The position numbers were made by a program, and so were the translations under genes. DNA of 21,308 bases from a virus. Location: positions 1 to 21,308 of the IMG/VR virus record IMGVR_UViG_3300006924_000253. One strand, given 5' to 3'. The notes beneath the pieces are model-generated. The model had not been told where the DNA came from and ran no database searches. It was given only the letters and a program-made list of their open reading frames with translations. Positions 1 through 8,672 of the stretch are shown here, in pieces (position 1 is the first letter of the stretch; each line of letters opens with the position of its first letter).

Positions 1-815
1 ACGAAACGGCTTACATAGGACTTGCAGACAGCACTGGCTCTGTTCAATTTATTACTTATTCAAGTGGTGCCTTGAGGATTGCTACAGGTGGAGCTGCTGG
101 GGGAGGGAGTGTTGGAACATCTGGATTGTTTATAGACCAAAGCCAAAATGTTGGCATTGGAGATGATACACCTTCTTACAAGTTGGACGTAAATGGCACT
201 GGCAGATTTGTTGGTGAGCTAACTCTTGATGACCATGTACTTCATAATATTAGCGGAACACAAACAAGGCAGCCAGGGTATTATGCTGGGACTTACGGCC
301 TTGAAATAGAGCAGACTGCTCAAGGTTCAACTATTCACATGGGAAGAAGTAACGGCAACTGCATGAATATTGGTGCAGATGCCACTGCTGCTGGTACAGA
401 TGTTAATGTTGTATACTTTAGGGATACGGGTGCTGGTAGTCCTGTTGCTAATGAGGTTGGAAAAATAATTATAGACACAACTTCTACTAACTACGAAACT
501 TCATCTGACTACAGGCTAAAGGAAAACGAGGTAGACATTACAGATGGTATTGATCGCCTAAAAGAGCTTAAGCCTTATAGGTTTAATTTTACACGTAACC
601 CAAGCAAAGTAGTAGATGGGTTCTTTGCTCATGAAGTGAGTCCAGTGGTTCCAGAGTCTATCAGCGGTGAAAAAGACCAAGTAGACGATGAGGGGAATCC
701 AGTATATCAAGGCATTGACCAATCTAAACTAGTACCGCTTTTGACAGCAGCACTACAAGAGGCTGTAGCCAAGATCGAATCATTGGAAGCTAGAGTGCAA
801 ACACTGGAAGGATAA
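1..815 (+). CDS. Tail fibre C-terminus with peptidase-S74 chaperone (5' partial)
   Basis: The frame is open from position 3, so the gene begins upstream of the window; a TTG at 72 is only an internal codon. The visible 270 codons hold a typical fibre repeat (NVGIGDDTPSYKLDVNG, about 140-190 nt) and then the intramolecular chaperone (peptidase S74) domain. Its SSDYRLKEN motif carries the expected Ser-Lys dyad (Ser codon at 504-506, Lys five residues on). It is followed by FFAHEV, an IDQSKLVPLLTAALQEA helix and a final coiled coil ending in LEG. In this family the C-terminal domain drives trimer folding of the fibre shaft and then cuts itself off before the serine, which here would release about 103 residues. 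This is therefore the receptor-binding tail fibre or spike. The next gene starts 2 nt after the stop, so it is co-transcribed with the virion genes downstream. The receptor cannot be told. Confidence 0.93.
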   Translation, partial: ETAYIGLADSTGSVQFITYSSGALRIATGGAAGGGSVGTSGLFIDQSQNVGIGDDTPSYKLDVNGTGRFVGELTLDDHVLHNISGTQTRQPGYYAGTYGLEIEQTAQGSTIHMGRSNGNCMNIGADATAAGTDVNVVYFRDTGAGSPVANEVGKIIIDTTSTNYETSSDYRLKENEVDITDGIDRLKELKPYRFNFTRNPSKVVDGFFAHEVSPVVPESISGEKDQVDDEGNPVYQGIDQSKLVPLLTAALQEAVAKIESLEARVQTLEG

Positions 816-817
816 AG

Positions 818-2662
818 ATGTTTTACGGAGATTACGAAGACGACTACGAAGATCTTACCGACGAAGAGTTCGAAGAGCTTTACGGGTATAAAAGGGAGCC
901 GTTTTTTGAGAATCCTTTTGGAATATTCAGTGGGGAGCCTTTAGGTCGTCTAGGTGATCTTGCGGATTTTTTAGATATAATTGGCATCAGGGCTTCTGAG
1001 ATGTCAAAGGGAAGCTACGAAGATTCAGATGGAGATGGAATAGCTGACGATATTTATAGTGGACGGGGAGCATTATCGGGTGAACCTGTTAACATTATTC
1101 AACGTAATGAAGCTGGTGAACAAATAGGAACAATTCTAGGAATTAGAATTGGATATGGGGATAATAAAAGGGTTGTTACTCTTGATGAACTAGCATCAAT
1201 TAATAAAGCAAGGAAAAGGGCAGGACAAGATGAAATAACTACACGTATGACTGGGTATGTTCCAGTTTTTGTTGACGAATCAGGTGCTACTGTTAGCAAT
1301 GAAACTAGTAATGTTAGGACTCCTAGTACTACTACTACTACTACTCCTACCCCTCCTGCTCTTCCTGCTACTTCTACTTCTGCTCCTGCTGGTACTTCTG
1401 CTAGACCTACTACTCCAACTCCTTCAATTTATGGTATTGAGGGTGGAGGCGGAGGAACGCGCATAATTACACTTCCAGGTGGAAGGACAATACCTGTTCC
1501 AGAAGGTTTAAATCCACTTCAGTTACTTACTCAAGGGTTAATAACTAGAGAAATTTATAAACAAGAAACTGGGGAGGACGCTCCAGATACTATCTCTCCA
1601 GATGATACAGATACTGATATAGATACTGATATAGATACTGATGTAGATACAGATACTGATATAGATACAGATACTGATGTAGATACTGATATAGATACTG
1701 ATGTAGATACCGACACCAATACCGAAATAGATACAGACACAGATAAAGACATGAATGAAGAAGAAGAAACTATAGACGAAACTATAGACGATGGTGTAGA
1801 CGATGGCACAGGCACAGGCACAGGTACAGGTACAGGTGCAGGTACTGGTACTGGAGAAGGATTTGACTACGAAAAGTTTTTCCAGATGCTTAGTGCAATT
1901 CCTGCATTCCAATCAGGAGCATCATTTGAAGCAGGAGAAGTCCCAGGAATATATCCTACGGCAATAGAATCTCTTCCTCAAGCATCAGCATTTATTCAAT
2001 CTATACTGGAGCTTGATCGTCCTGTTTCAGAACAGCAAGCAGGGCTTAAGACAGACATTTACGGAAACATAATTGAAGACGTACGTGAAGCACAAGGCCC
2101 ATTGATGCAATCACTTGCACAAAGGTCTGATATGCTTGGCGCAAGAGCTGAAGGACTAATGGGTCAGTTGTCATTCCTTGAAAATCGAGCTGCTACCCAA
2201 GCTGGTTTTGGTCAGGCTTCTGCACTTGGTAGAGAAATAGATCCTTTGCTTCGTGAGCAGCAAGCAGGACGTTTGCGTGAGGAACAAAAGAACATTAACT
2301 TGCAACTTGCAAGTAATCTTCTTGGTCAGCAAAGAGCTACTGCTGGACTAATGGCAGATATTGAGGGTGGTATTTATAGTCAAATAGCTCCTGAAATTGG
2401 AGTAGATCCTGGACAAGTTCTTGGAATTACTGGAATGGACATTGGCAACATCCTTGGCGAAAGGCAAGGGACTAGAGCCGCTGAAGCTATTTCTAGAGGA
2501 GCCGAAAGGCAACTATACGCTCAGGCTATACCTTATGCTGGACAAGCTGTACAATTTGGTTATGATATGATAAGAAATCTTTTAAATAGAAATAAAGATA
2601 GTGCTGGTTTTTCAATAAATCAAGACACAAGGCCCATGGCTAATGTAAACCCTATCGTTTAA
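818..2662 (+). CDS. Large acidic virion protein with Asp-Thr and Gly-Thr repeats
   Basis: This 614-aa protein is not assigned to a named family. Residues 1-35 are strongly acidic (DYEDDYEDLTDEEFEELYG). Residues 69-78, DSDGDGIADD, match the calcium loop of thrombospondin type-3/dockerin-like repeats. Residues 168-203 are a Thr/Pro/Ser/Ala linker. Residues 262-311 alternate Asp with Thr/Ile/Val, followed by an acidic run and a Gly-Thr run (330-346). The last 240 residues are predicted helical and rich in Gln, Ala and Leu (QAGLKTDIYGNII, LREEQKNINLQLASNLLGQQ). The ATG at 818 has AAGGAT just upstream, in the end of the fibre gene. Its place between the fibre and the two following virion genes argues for a structural protein, perhaps an adaptor or internal protein; this rests on context. 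The low-complexity middle probably acts as a flexible or Ca2+-binding spacer between two folded ends. Confidence 0.72.
   Translation: MFYGDYEDDYEDLTDEEFEELYGYKREPFFENPFGIFSGEPLGRLGDLADFLDIIGIRASEMSKGSYEDSDGDGIADDIYSGRGALSGEPVNIIQRNEAGEQIGTILGIRIGYGDNKRVVTLDELASINKARKRAGQDEITTRMTGYVPVFVDESGATVSNETSNVRTPSTTTTTTPTPPALPATSTSAPAGTSARPTTPTPSIYGIEGGGGGTRIITLPGGRTIPVPEGLNPLQLLTQGLITREIYKQETGEDAPDTISPDDTDTDIDTDIDTDVDTDTDIDTDTDVDTDIDTDVDTDTNTEIDTDTDKDMNEEEETIDETIDDGVDDGTGTGTGTGTGAGTGTGEGFDYEKFFQMLSAIPAFQSGASFEAGEVPGIYPTAIESLPQASAFIQSILELDRPVSEQQAGLKTDIYGNIIEDVREAQGPLMQSLAQRSDMLGARAEGLMGQLSFLENRAATQAGFGQASALGREIDPLLREQQAGRLREEQKNINLQLASNLLGQQRATAGLMADIEGGIYSQIAPEIGVDPGQVLGITGMDIGNILGERQGTRAAEAISRGAERQLYAQAIPYAGQAVQFGYDMIRNLLNRNKDSAGFSINQDTRPMANVNPIV
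1601..1750 (+). repeat. In-frame Asp-Thr codon repeat
   Basis: This is a degenerate 6/12-nt tandem repeat, mostly gatact, gatata and gatgta units. It encodes about 50 residues in which nearly every second residue is Asp, with Thr, Ile or Val between. Synonymous and Ile/Val variation between units suggests the repeat is kept for protein composition and is not a fresh slippage product. Such a tract is prone to length change by replication slippage. Confidence 0.9.
1805..1855 (+). repeat. Gly-Thr codon repeat
   Basis: A ggcaca/ggtaca/ggtact hexamer repeat encodes alternating Gly and Thr (residues 330-346 of the same protein). It gives a flexible uncharged linker right after the acidic segment and before the helical C-terminal part. 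Confidence 0.88.
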
Positions 2663-2667
2663 ATATT

Positions 2668-3657
2668 ATGGCACTTAAATCAGGAACCCCCGTAAATCTT
2701 TCTGCACTTCGCCAAGATTACTCAGCACTCCCACAGATAGCTGCTGTAAAGGCACAGGCTAATCAACAGTTATTTAATACTATTAGCGAGGGCATAGAAA
2801 AGCGTAAGCAGAAGAAAATAGAAGCAGACGAAAAAGCTTCAAACATTAGAGTAATTGAGCGTGTCTTAAATTCTCCTTTAGGGGAAAGAGTATTTGGTCA
2901 AGATAGACCTAGTGCTGAAGATGTGTACTCTTCTATGGGCAAAGGCGGGCAAGGAGAACTTGTTAAGTTGCTAACCACTATGCAGAATGCTGAGATTGCT
3001 CAAACGGAAGAGCAGCGCAGGTTGGCTTTGCTTAAGGCTGAACAGTTAAAGGCTAGAAAAGAAGCAATATTTGAAGATGTTAGGACTAATTTTAAGGGCC
3101 AAGCCCAAACAGAAACTGGAGCATTTAGAGCAACTCCAGAAGTAATAAGTCGTGTTGCTGAAGATTACAAAGGCATTTTAGCCCCAGAAGAAGTGGCTGC
3201 AATAGGAGCTGACCTTACCAAAGAATATAACCTTCGTGGAAGAGAATTAATACAAAAATTTTCTAAGGACGATCCTCAGTTTGAGGAGTACCTTACTGCG
3301 TTGAGCAAGCTTCCAGAAGACACTAAACTTCAAAGAGATTTGTTTGGCATTAAGTCTGGCCTGGATCTAATTCCAATGTATGCAATTACCAAGGCAATAC
3401 GTAATTACTTTCAAGGCAAACAGGAATTTGAAGCAGGCCCTTTTGATCTTGAATCAATAGAAAAATACAATGAACGCATTAGGAGAAATCCAGAAATTGC
3501 TCAAGCGGCAGGTCTTCCAGAACGTCTTTATGATCTTATTAAATCTGGGAGAATGTCAGAAGAAGTTCAAGAAAAAAAAGAAGTTAACCTGGATGATGGA
3601 ACTAGTGTTTATATTTACGGCAATCCGCAAGCGGCTACTGCATTAGGATCATTTTAA
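2668..3657 (+). CDS. Helical virion protein, possible internal/ejection protein
   Basis: This 329-aa protein is not recognised by family. It is rich in Lys, Glu, Ala and Gln and should be mostly alpha-helical; residues 30-60 and 105-140 (AEIAQTEEQRRLALLKAEQLKARKEAIFEDV in part) look like coiled coil. No signal peptide or membrane segment is visible. The ATG lies 5 nt after the preceding stop, with no clear Shine-Dalgarno, which suggests translational coupling. Its place between the Asp-Thr repeat protein and the 1189-aa ejection-type protein resembles the order small internal protein then large internal protein in T7-like and related podoviruses. An inner-core or ejection-complex role is therefore an inference from order and composition only. 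Confidence 0.7.
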   Translation: MALKSGTPVNLSALRQDYSALPQIAAVKAQANQQLFNTISEGIEKRKQKKIEADEKASNIRVIERVLNSPLGERVFGQDRPSAEDVYSSMGKGGQGELVKLLTTMQNAEIAQTEEQRRLALLKAEQLKARKEAIFEDVRTNFKGQAQTETGAFRATPEVISRVAEDYKGILAPEEVAAIGADLTKEYNLRGRELIQKFSKDDPQFEEYLTALSKLPEDTKLQRDLFGIKSGLDLIPMYAITKAIRNYFQGKQEFEAGPFDLESIEKYNERIRRNPEIAQAAGLPERLYDLIKSGRMSEEVQEKKEVNLDDGTSVYIYGNPQAATALGSF

Positions 3658-3710
3658 CAGTTAATAAAACTTAATCATTTTAATTTCAGAATGTTTCGTC
3701 GAAAGAAATA

Positions 3711-6700
3711 ATGCCAGACTACGTATTCAGGTCTAGAGATGGTCAAACTGAAAGAGTATATTCTGAAAAAGAACTTACTCAAGACCAGTTAGAAGAGTTA
3801 AGCTACCAGCTCTTTGAAGATATTTCCATGACTCCTGGGGATATTCTTCGCAGTCAACGTGCTAATGTCAGTGACATGAAGTACTCCTTGGGAGAGTCTG
3901 CTGTAGATTTTGCTGCTTTAGGCAGAGGAGCTGAAGGACCTCCTTTGGTGTACACTACTCCACAAGCTAGACAAGTTATTGCTGAACTTGAACCTGAGTA
4001 CAGAGAAGCAGCTAAGGTTGCTGAACTTGAAAGACAGGCTGATTTAAATAAAATATCAGACTCTTTGAATCAAGCCAGAAGAGAAGCCAGAGAAGAGATA
4101 ACTGCTCCTACTCCTCAACGTGTACAAGAAGATTTCGCTTATCAAGTTGTAGACACTATTGGTCAAATAGGAACTCAGCTTGCAGGATCAGGTCTTGGAG
4201 GTTTAGCTGCTGGCCCAGTTGGTGCAGGTGCTGTTTTTACTGGCAGTACTATTCCATTAGGATATACAGTTGGCAAAGATGATTACTACAGAAGCATAGA
4301 TAAAACTCCATCTACAGCTACACCTGAAGAGCGAGATACTGCTGAGGCTGTTGGGGCTATAAATGGTATAAAGACCTACGCTCTTGAAAAAATTGGTATT
4401 AAGGGAATACAAAAAGTATTTCTTAAGAACAAGGAAATAAACAAGAATCTTTTTAAATTAGCAGAAGAGGGTAAGCTTACCAAAGATTCCTTTAAGGAAA
4501 TTACTAAGGATGTAGGCAAGGCCGCACTTGGCGAAGGTTTTACTGAAGCTGCTGATGAAGCTGGTTTAAATATTCTTGCTAACAGCTTATTTGGCTACGA
4601 TCCTGAAAGAGAAACCTTAGAGGGAACTGGTAGGTCGTTTGCCCTTGGAGCTATTGGTGGCGGTGCTTTTGGTACTGCTGGAGCTTCACCTAGAATAGCT
4701 AGGGAAACTGCTGCTGTTCCACTTAAAGCTATTACCAAAGCGAATAAGGCTTTATCTGGTGTGAGCGAATCTTTAGCCAAGGGAACTTTAAAGGCCAAGG
4801 ACATGGTAAAAAATGCACCTCTTACGGCTAAGGTTCTTGATGGGTTGATGAAGAATGGAATAGATGTTAGAAAAATTACTGAAAGTGTTTCTAAAAAAAT
4901 AGTTCCAGTTACTAAGGACCTTATTAAATCCATAAAGGATAGTTCTTTTTTCCAGAAATCAATGCCAGTTGTTGATGATATTATTACACCAATATCATCT
5001 AAAATTAGATCAATAAATAAAAATGCTTTTATAGCATTAAATAGCTACAAGTCCGAAAGCAAAAACAAACAATCAGATTATTTTAAAAAGATTTTTCCTT
5101 ATCTTTCAAAGCTTAATGAAATAGAAAAAAGCAATCCAGAAGATTATCAGTTAATTTACAATTCTTTTCATAAGACTAACAATCGTAATTTGCTAAATCC
5201 TATCCACGAAAAATACGAGATTAAAAAAGAATTTGATGAATACGTAAAAGCCCTTGAGGATCTACGATCAGAGGCATTATCCTCTGGTGTACAAGTTGGA
5301 GAGATAGAAGATTTTCTGCCCAGGAACATGAAGGACTACGATGGGTTTAGAAAGTATTTAGGTCTTCAAGGAAATGATGATATAGTTGAAAAGGCTCTGA
5401 AAAAAATGGCAGAGTCTGATGAAGATTATAGCGTTGATAAGGTTGGTGAATTTTTTGAGAAGATAATAATTGAAGATCTAAAAAAAAGCAACAATCCAAA
5501 GTATAAGGGCATTGGGACAAACCCATTAAAGAAAAGGGTAATTGATAATGTCTCTGATGAAGCTGTAAAGTTTTACCATACTCCTCAAAATGCCTCTGTT
5601 TATTACGTAAACAAAATGGTTAAATCTATTGCGGATGCTAATCTTCTCAGGGATTTTAATGCTGTAGATAGGTCTGAATTTAAAGACATTGAGCAGAGGG
5701 AAACCCAAGCTGAAGAAGTACAGGACAGGATTGTAGTTCAAAGCATTAACGATGAGAAATCTCCTAAGGGCATGGGTCCAACTCCAGTCGATCAAGGAGA
5801 TGCCACCACCAGAACAAGAGATAAAGTTTCTTCCGATGAACTTCCTTATGTATTGGGGTCTAGCTTTGAGGTCAAGGGCATACCGATAAAGTTTGAGTCT
5901 AATGTAGATAAAGCTTTGTACGCCTATAATAAGTTCAAAGACTCCAGAAAGGATCAAAGTTTACGTACCTATCTTCGCAGACAACTAGACCTTGAAGAAG
6001 GAAAAAAGTCAGCAAGAGAAATACTAAGCAAAAGCAAAGAAGTTGTAAGTGCTGTAGGGAAAGCTGAGAGAAAATTCAAGAAAAAGGGAGGCGTTCCACC
6101 CCACTTGTCTAAATCTTTAGGAAGCGGAAGAATTGTAAAGGTTCTTAGAGATGAGCTTATTGAAGGAAGATTAGATCAAAAGGGTTACGACGATATCATT
6201 AGACTTTTGAGAGGGGCATTTAAATCAAACGCTAATTTTGTTTCTGAATCTTCTGCTGCCTATGGCAGAAAAGACTTTGCTAACTTTTCTAGGGGTGTTA
6301 AAAGCTTTACTACCTTAGCGTTTATGAGCAACCCTATGAGTACAGTTACCCAACTTGGTGACTTTGCCTATAATTTGTTTGAAAATAAACAGGCTGCTTT
6401 CCAGGGAGATAAAGACATTTCTTTTAGCTTAGAAGATCTTAACTTAGCTGGGCAGTCTGTCGGCTTTGAGTTTACGTCAGATGGAAGTATTCCAGATAAA
6501 CTTCAAAAAGCCATTGATACTGTTTTTACATTGACTGGATTTCGTAAACTCGACGAAAAGATGAAAGAAAAATTCATCAATAGCACTTACGTAAGAGTCA
6601 AGAACCAACTTGGGAAGTCTGCCAACGAAAAATCTGCAAAAGTTTTTGATGAAATTTCGGATCTTATGGGTCCAGAAAATGCTCAAAAGGTTGTAAACGA

Positions 6701-7280
6701 CATCCGAGCAGGAAGTAAGACTGATTTAGTTTCAGAGTTTTTATTTTACAAGCTTTCAGAAATAGCTCCACTCAGTAGATTGGATATGCCTTACGCTTAT
6801 CTAACTAATCCAAAAATTAGGATGGCTTACGCACTAAAGAGCTACACAATGAAACAGTTGGACTACGCCAGAAGAAACGTATTTAAAAAGATTCTTTCTG
6901 GAAATGAAGATGAAGTTCAGGAGGGATTGCAGAATCTTTTTCAAATGCTAATATCTCTTATGATTGCTAATGCTCCTGTAGAATTTATTCATGCCTTCTT
7001 TAAAGAGGGATCTCTTCCTACTCTCTCAGACCTAACTACTGAAAACCTTTGGAGAGTTTTTGGTTTAAACTCATACACTGGTATGGTTGCCCAAAGAGAA
7101 GGCGTTGGTAGTGCTGCTGTTGGAATGTTGATTCCTCCTGCTGTTTCTTTGGTAGATGCTGCTGGTAAGGACATCGCTGGATTCAACTTCCCAGGAACTG
7201 AAGAATCTAAAACAACTCAGTTCATTCCGATAATAGGTAAGAATTTGAGCTGGGCTATGAAGCAGTCCAAAGAAGAATAA
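3711..7280 (+). CDS. Giant internal virion (ejection-type) protein
   Basis: This 1189-aa protein starts at an ATG preceded by cgaaagaaata. Residues 1-40 form a small N-terminal module (MPDYVFRSRDGQTERVY). Two Gly/Ala-rich hydrophobic patches follow: about 148-187 (GQIGTQLAGSGLGGLAAGPV onward) and 275-325 (GEGFTEAADEAG, then ALGAIGGGAFGTAG). These could insert into or cross a membrane. The remaining 850 residues are charged, Lys/Glu-rich and largely helical, with a hydrophobic helix near 1065-1085. I see no convincing lysozyme or transglycosylase motif. Size, composition and its place as last gene of the rightward arm fit the large ejection protein that enters the cell ahead of the DNA in podoviruses (gp16-like in role, not shown to be homologous). 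A tape-measure-like role is the main alternative. The stop codon overlaps the A-run that forms the T-run of the convergent terminator. Confidence 0.75.
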   Translation: MPDYVFRSRDGQTERVYSEKELTQDQLEELSYQLFEDISMTPGDILRSQRANVSDMKYSLGESAVDFAALGRGAEGPPLVYTTPQARQVIAELEPEYREAAKVAELERQADLNKISDSLNQARREAREEITAPTPQRVQEDFAYQVVDTIGQIGTQLAGSGLGGLAAGPVGAGAVFTGSTIPLGYTVGKDDYYRSIDKTPSTATPEERDTAEAVGAINGIKTYALEKIGIKGIQKVFLKNKEINKNLFKLAEEGKLTKDSFKEITKDVGKAALGEGFTEAADEAGLNILANSLFGYDPERETLEGTGRSFALGAIGGGAFGTAGASPRIARETAAVPLKAITKANKALSGVSESLAKGTLKAKDMVKNAPLTAKVLDGLMKNGIDVRKITESVSKKIVPVTKDLIKSIKDSSFFQKSMPVVDDIITPISSKIRSINKNAFIALNSYKSESKNKQSDYFKKIFPYLSKLNEIEKSNPEDYQLIYNSFHKTNNRNLLNPIHEKYEIKKEFDEYVKALEDLRSEALSSGVQVGEIEDFLPRNMKDYDGFRKYLGLQGNDDIVEKALKKMAESDEDYSVDKVGEFFEKIIIEDLKKSNNPKYKGIGTNPLKKRVIDNVSDEAVKFYHTPQNASVYYVNKMVKSIADANLLRDFNAVDRSEFKDIEQRETQAEEVQDRIVVQSINDEKSPKGMGPTPVDQGDATTRTRDKVSSDELPYVLGSSFEVKGIPIKFESNVDKALYAYNKFKDSRKDQSLRTYLRRQLDLEEGKKSAREILSKSKEVVSAVGKAERKFKKKGGVPPHLSKSLGSGRIVKVLRDELIEGRLDQKGYDDIIRLLRGAFKSNANFVSESSAAYGRKDFANFSRGVKSFTTLAFMSNPMSTVTQLGDFAYNLFENKQAAFQGDKDISFSLEDLNLAGQSVGFEFTSDGSIPDKLQKAIDTVFTLTGFRKLDEKMKEKFINSTYVRVKNQLGKSANEKSAKVFDEISDLMGPENAQKVVNDIRAGSKTDLVSEFLFYKLSEIAPLSRLDMPYAYLTNPKIRMAYALKSYTMKQLDYARRNVFKKILSGNEDEVQEGLQNLFQMLISLMIANAPVEFIHAFFKEGSLPTLSDLTTENLWRVFGLNSYTGMVAQREGVGSAAVGMLIPPAVSLVDAAGKDIAGFNFPGTEESKTTQFIPIIGKNLSWAMKQSKEE

Positions 7281-7314
7281 AAAAGGGCAGCAGGTTTTTA
7301 AGCCCACTGCCCTT
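7277..7314 (-). terminator. Rho-independent terminator of the leftward operon
   Basis: Read on the minus strand, AAGGGCAG (7314-7307) pairs with CTGCCCTT (7290-7283) across a 16-nt loop, and six T's follow directly (7284-7279). A shorter alternative pairs GGGC with GCCC inside the loop. On the plus strand the hairpin is followed by GAGG with no T-run, so it should stop leftward transcription well and rightward transcription poorly. It sits exactly between the convergent arms. Confidence 0.8.
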
Positions 7315-7340
7315 GAGGTGCTGTGCGTGAGGAGAGCAGA

Positions 7341-7535
7341 TCACTCTGGATCTGATGTATCGGGAGGGATAATTTCTTCTTCCTCTTTAGATGATAGAAA
7401 CTCTTCTATTCTATCTCTAAGAGATCCAATGACGGAAAGTTCTTTGCCGTGGAATGCTCCACGTTTAGCAGCCAGGTCTATAATATTAACTGCTTGGGAT
7501 AAGTCTTGGTACGAAATGGTAGGTTCTTCTGACAT
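7341..7535 (-). CDS. Small conserved-type phage protein
   Basis: A 64-aa protein, last gene of the leftward operon, 26 nt before the terminator hairpin. The core (LSQAVNIIDLAAKRGAFHGK, then ELSVIGSLRDRIEEFL) has the pattern of a small helical protein I recall from many phages, always short and without a known function. The C-terminal 15 residues are acidic (SSKEEEEIIPPDTSDPE). It starts 2 nt after the stop of the EndoVII-like gene with no visible Shine-Dalgarno, so it is likely translated by coupling. The frame on the opposite strand over this region is a shadow. Confidence 0.8.
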   Translation of the reverse strand: MSEEPTISYQDLSQAVNIIDLAAKRGAFHGKELSVIGSLRDRIEEFLSSKEEEEIIPPDTSDPE

Positions 7536-7537
7536 GA

Positions 7538-7966
7538 TTAAGACTGTAGTGATTTTGGCTTCTTTGTCAACTCCCTTATCAGGACTCTGTACTTCTCTTT
7601 TGTCTGAGGTCGTTTAGCTCTCTTGATCCTACGCCTGTACTCCCTGACTACCTTATCTGTGTCCGTTCTGTGCTTAGGATGGATAGGATTTGATGAGTAA
7701 TCTTTGCTCCAGTACTCTATGATAGCAATGAGGACATCCTCATAAGAGGCTCCCAGAGGCCGTATAAAGCGTTTGTACGCGTTCCATACCTTACCCTCGA
7801 ATGAATTGACTTCACGCTGTAGAACGCATCTGACGTGTCCTGAGACATGATCGTGGTCTAAGACCGCATCTTTGATCTGCAATCCTGTAATGGGATCTCG
7901 TCCTCCTTGTCTGGCTAGGAGTTCCTTCCTGAATGATTTGATCTCGGACTGTTTAAGCTTTTTCAT
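7538..7966 (-). CDS. Endonuclease VII-like (HNH/beta-beta-alpha-metal) nuclease lacking zinc cysteines
   Basis: A 142-aa protein. Residues 35-60 read VLDHDHVSGHVR...REVN-SFEGKV, matching the recombination endonuclease VII core: the DHDH metal/catalytic site (residues 37-40) and the following Asn (N54) are present. In the family this domain cuts branched DNA such as Holliday junctions before packaging. The usual two CxxC pairs are absent: the first is DPIT at 24-27 and the second is QREV in front of the Asn, so no structural zinc is expected. The C-terminal third is very basic (YRRRIKRAKRP), fitting DNA binding. It lies near the end of the leftward arm, downstream of helicase and SSB. It could resolve replication or recombination intermediates. 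The assignment rests on motif recall, not a search. Confidence 0.78.
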   Translation of the reverse strand: MKKLKQSEIKSFRKELLARQGGRDPITGLQIKDAVLDHDHVSGHVRCVLQREVNSFEGKVWNAYKRFIRPLGASYEDVLIAIIEYWSKDYSSNPIHPKHRTDTDKVVREYRRRIKRAKRPQTKEKYRVLIRELTKKPKSLQS

Positions 7967-7975
7967 GTTAGATTA

Positions 7976-8296
7976 CTACGGCAAATCTACCTTATACCCG
8001 TTTTCTAATTTATCAATCCATACCTTGCCGTACAATTCCATCTCCATGTTGTCCCATAAAAATTTAAGTAAATCTTTTTTAAGTTGTTCATCGTTAGGCA
8101 AAATGTACCTTTCGTATCTACCATTATATCCAAAGTCAGCATATTGTCGCATATCGTTAAATTCCCGACCTTCGTAAAAATCATTAGGCATTACTCCCAT
8201 TGAAAGAACGTAGCCAAAGAACTTTTCGTCTCCTACTTTTAAAAGGGGCCATTCCTTTATCTCAAGCTCTTGGTAAATTAGTTCTGTATAGCTCAT
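7976..8296 (-). CDS. Hypothetical acidic protein
   Basis: A 106-aa protein of unknown function. It is rich in aromatic and acidic residues (FFGYVL, EFNDMRQYADFGYNGRYERY), with no membrane segment, Cys pair or known motif. Its ATG overlaps the TGA of the gene before it (ATGA), and AAGAAAGG lies upstream, so the start is well supported. The stop is 9 nt before the EndoVII-like gene. Confidence 0.78.
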   Translation of the reverse strand: MSYTELIYQELEIKEWPLLKVGDEKFFGYVLSMGVMPNDFYEGREFNDMRQYADFGYNGRYERYILPNDEQLKKDLLKFLWDNMEMELYGKVWIDKLENGYKVDLP

Positions 8297-8643
8297 TTCT
8301 GATTAACCTTTCTTACATCCGAAAGAAGAAGCCATCGGCAGCCGTGGTCATTTTTCTCAAGAGTCCTACCTAGGTATTTAGCCATGTCCACATATGCAGC
8401 CCTATGTAGACCCTCTCCAGTCACTTCAAGCACCCTTATAGGCTTTCTCTGGAGCATCTGAACCTCTCGATGCCAGTACGGAAAGTTCATCCTGGCTCTG
8501 CGGATCATTGGATTACAGTATCTTGGGTTTTTAGACGGGTTATTTTCCCAAGTTTTTAAGACAATCATATCCCCCTCTTCGATGTCATCCATTATAGGTA
8601 CTGGATGCTTTAGTCTGTACGCCAAAAGTGGATGAGTCCTCAT
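8293..8643 (-). CDS. Hypothetical protein, basic
   Basis: A 116-aa protein from the ATG at 8643. A TTG two codons upstream gives a 118-aa form but is less likely. It is rich in Arg, Met and Trp (RRARMNFPYWHREVQMLQRKP) with an internal EEGDMIVLKTWE strand-like stretch and a V-L-E-V-T-G-E-G turn, suggesting a small beta-rich fold. No family is recognised. The 29-nt AT-rich gap upstream holds no clear Shine-Dalgarno. It is joined to the next gene by an ATGA overlap. Confidence 0.75.
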   Translation of the reverse strand: MRTHPLLAYRLKHPVPIMDDIEEGDMIVLKTWENNPSKNPRYCNPMIRRARMNFPYWHREVQMLQRKPIRVLEVTGEGLHRAAYVDMAKYLGRTLEKNDHGCRWLLLSDVRKVNQK

Positions 8644-8672
8644 AATCAAATTAATTTATTTGTTTAGTTCTA

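Noticed and set aside
1601-1750. CRISPR-like array
   Set aside because: Units are only 6-12 nt, have no unique spacers, and stay in frame within a coding region.
1538-1912. Minus-strand open frames across the Asp-Thr repeat
   Set aside because: They are shadows caused by the repeat lacking stops on the other strand; the Ser-Ile/Val low-complexity products are not plausible.
7318-7617. Plus-strand frame over the last two leftward genes
   Set aside because: It lies opposite two genes with better protein patterns, crosses the gene boundary and has no ribosome site.
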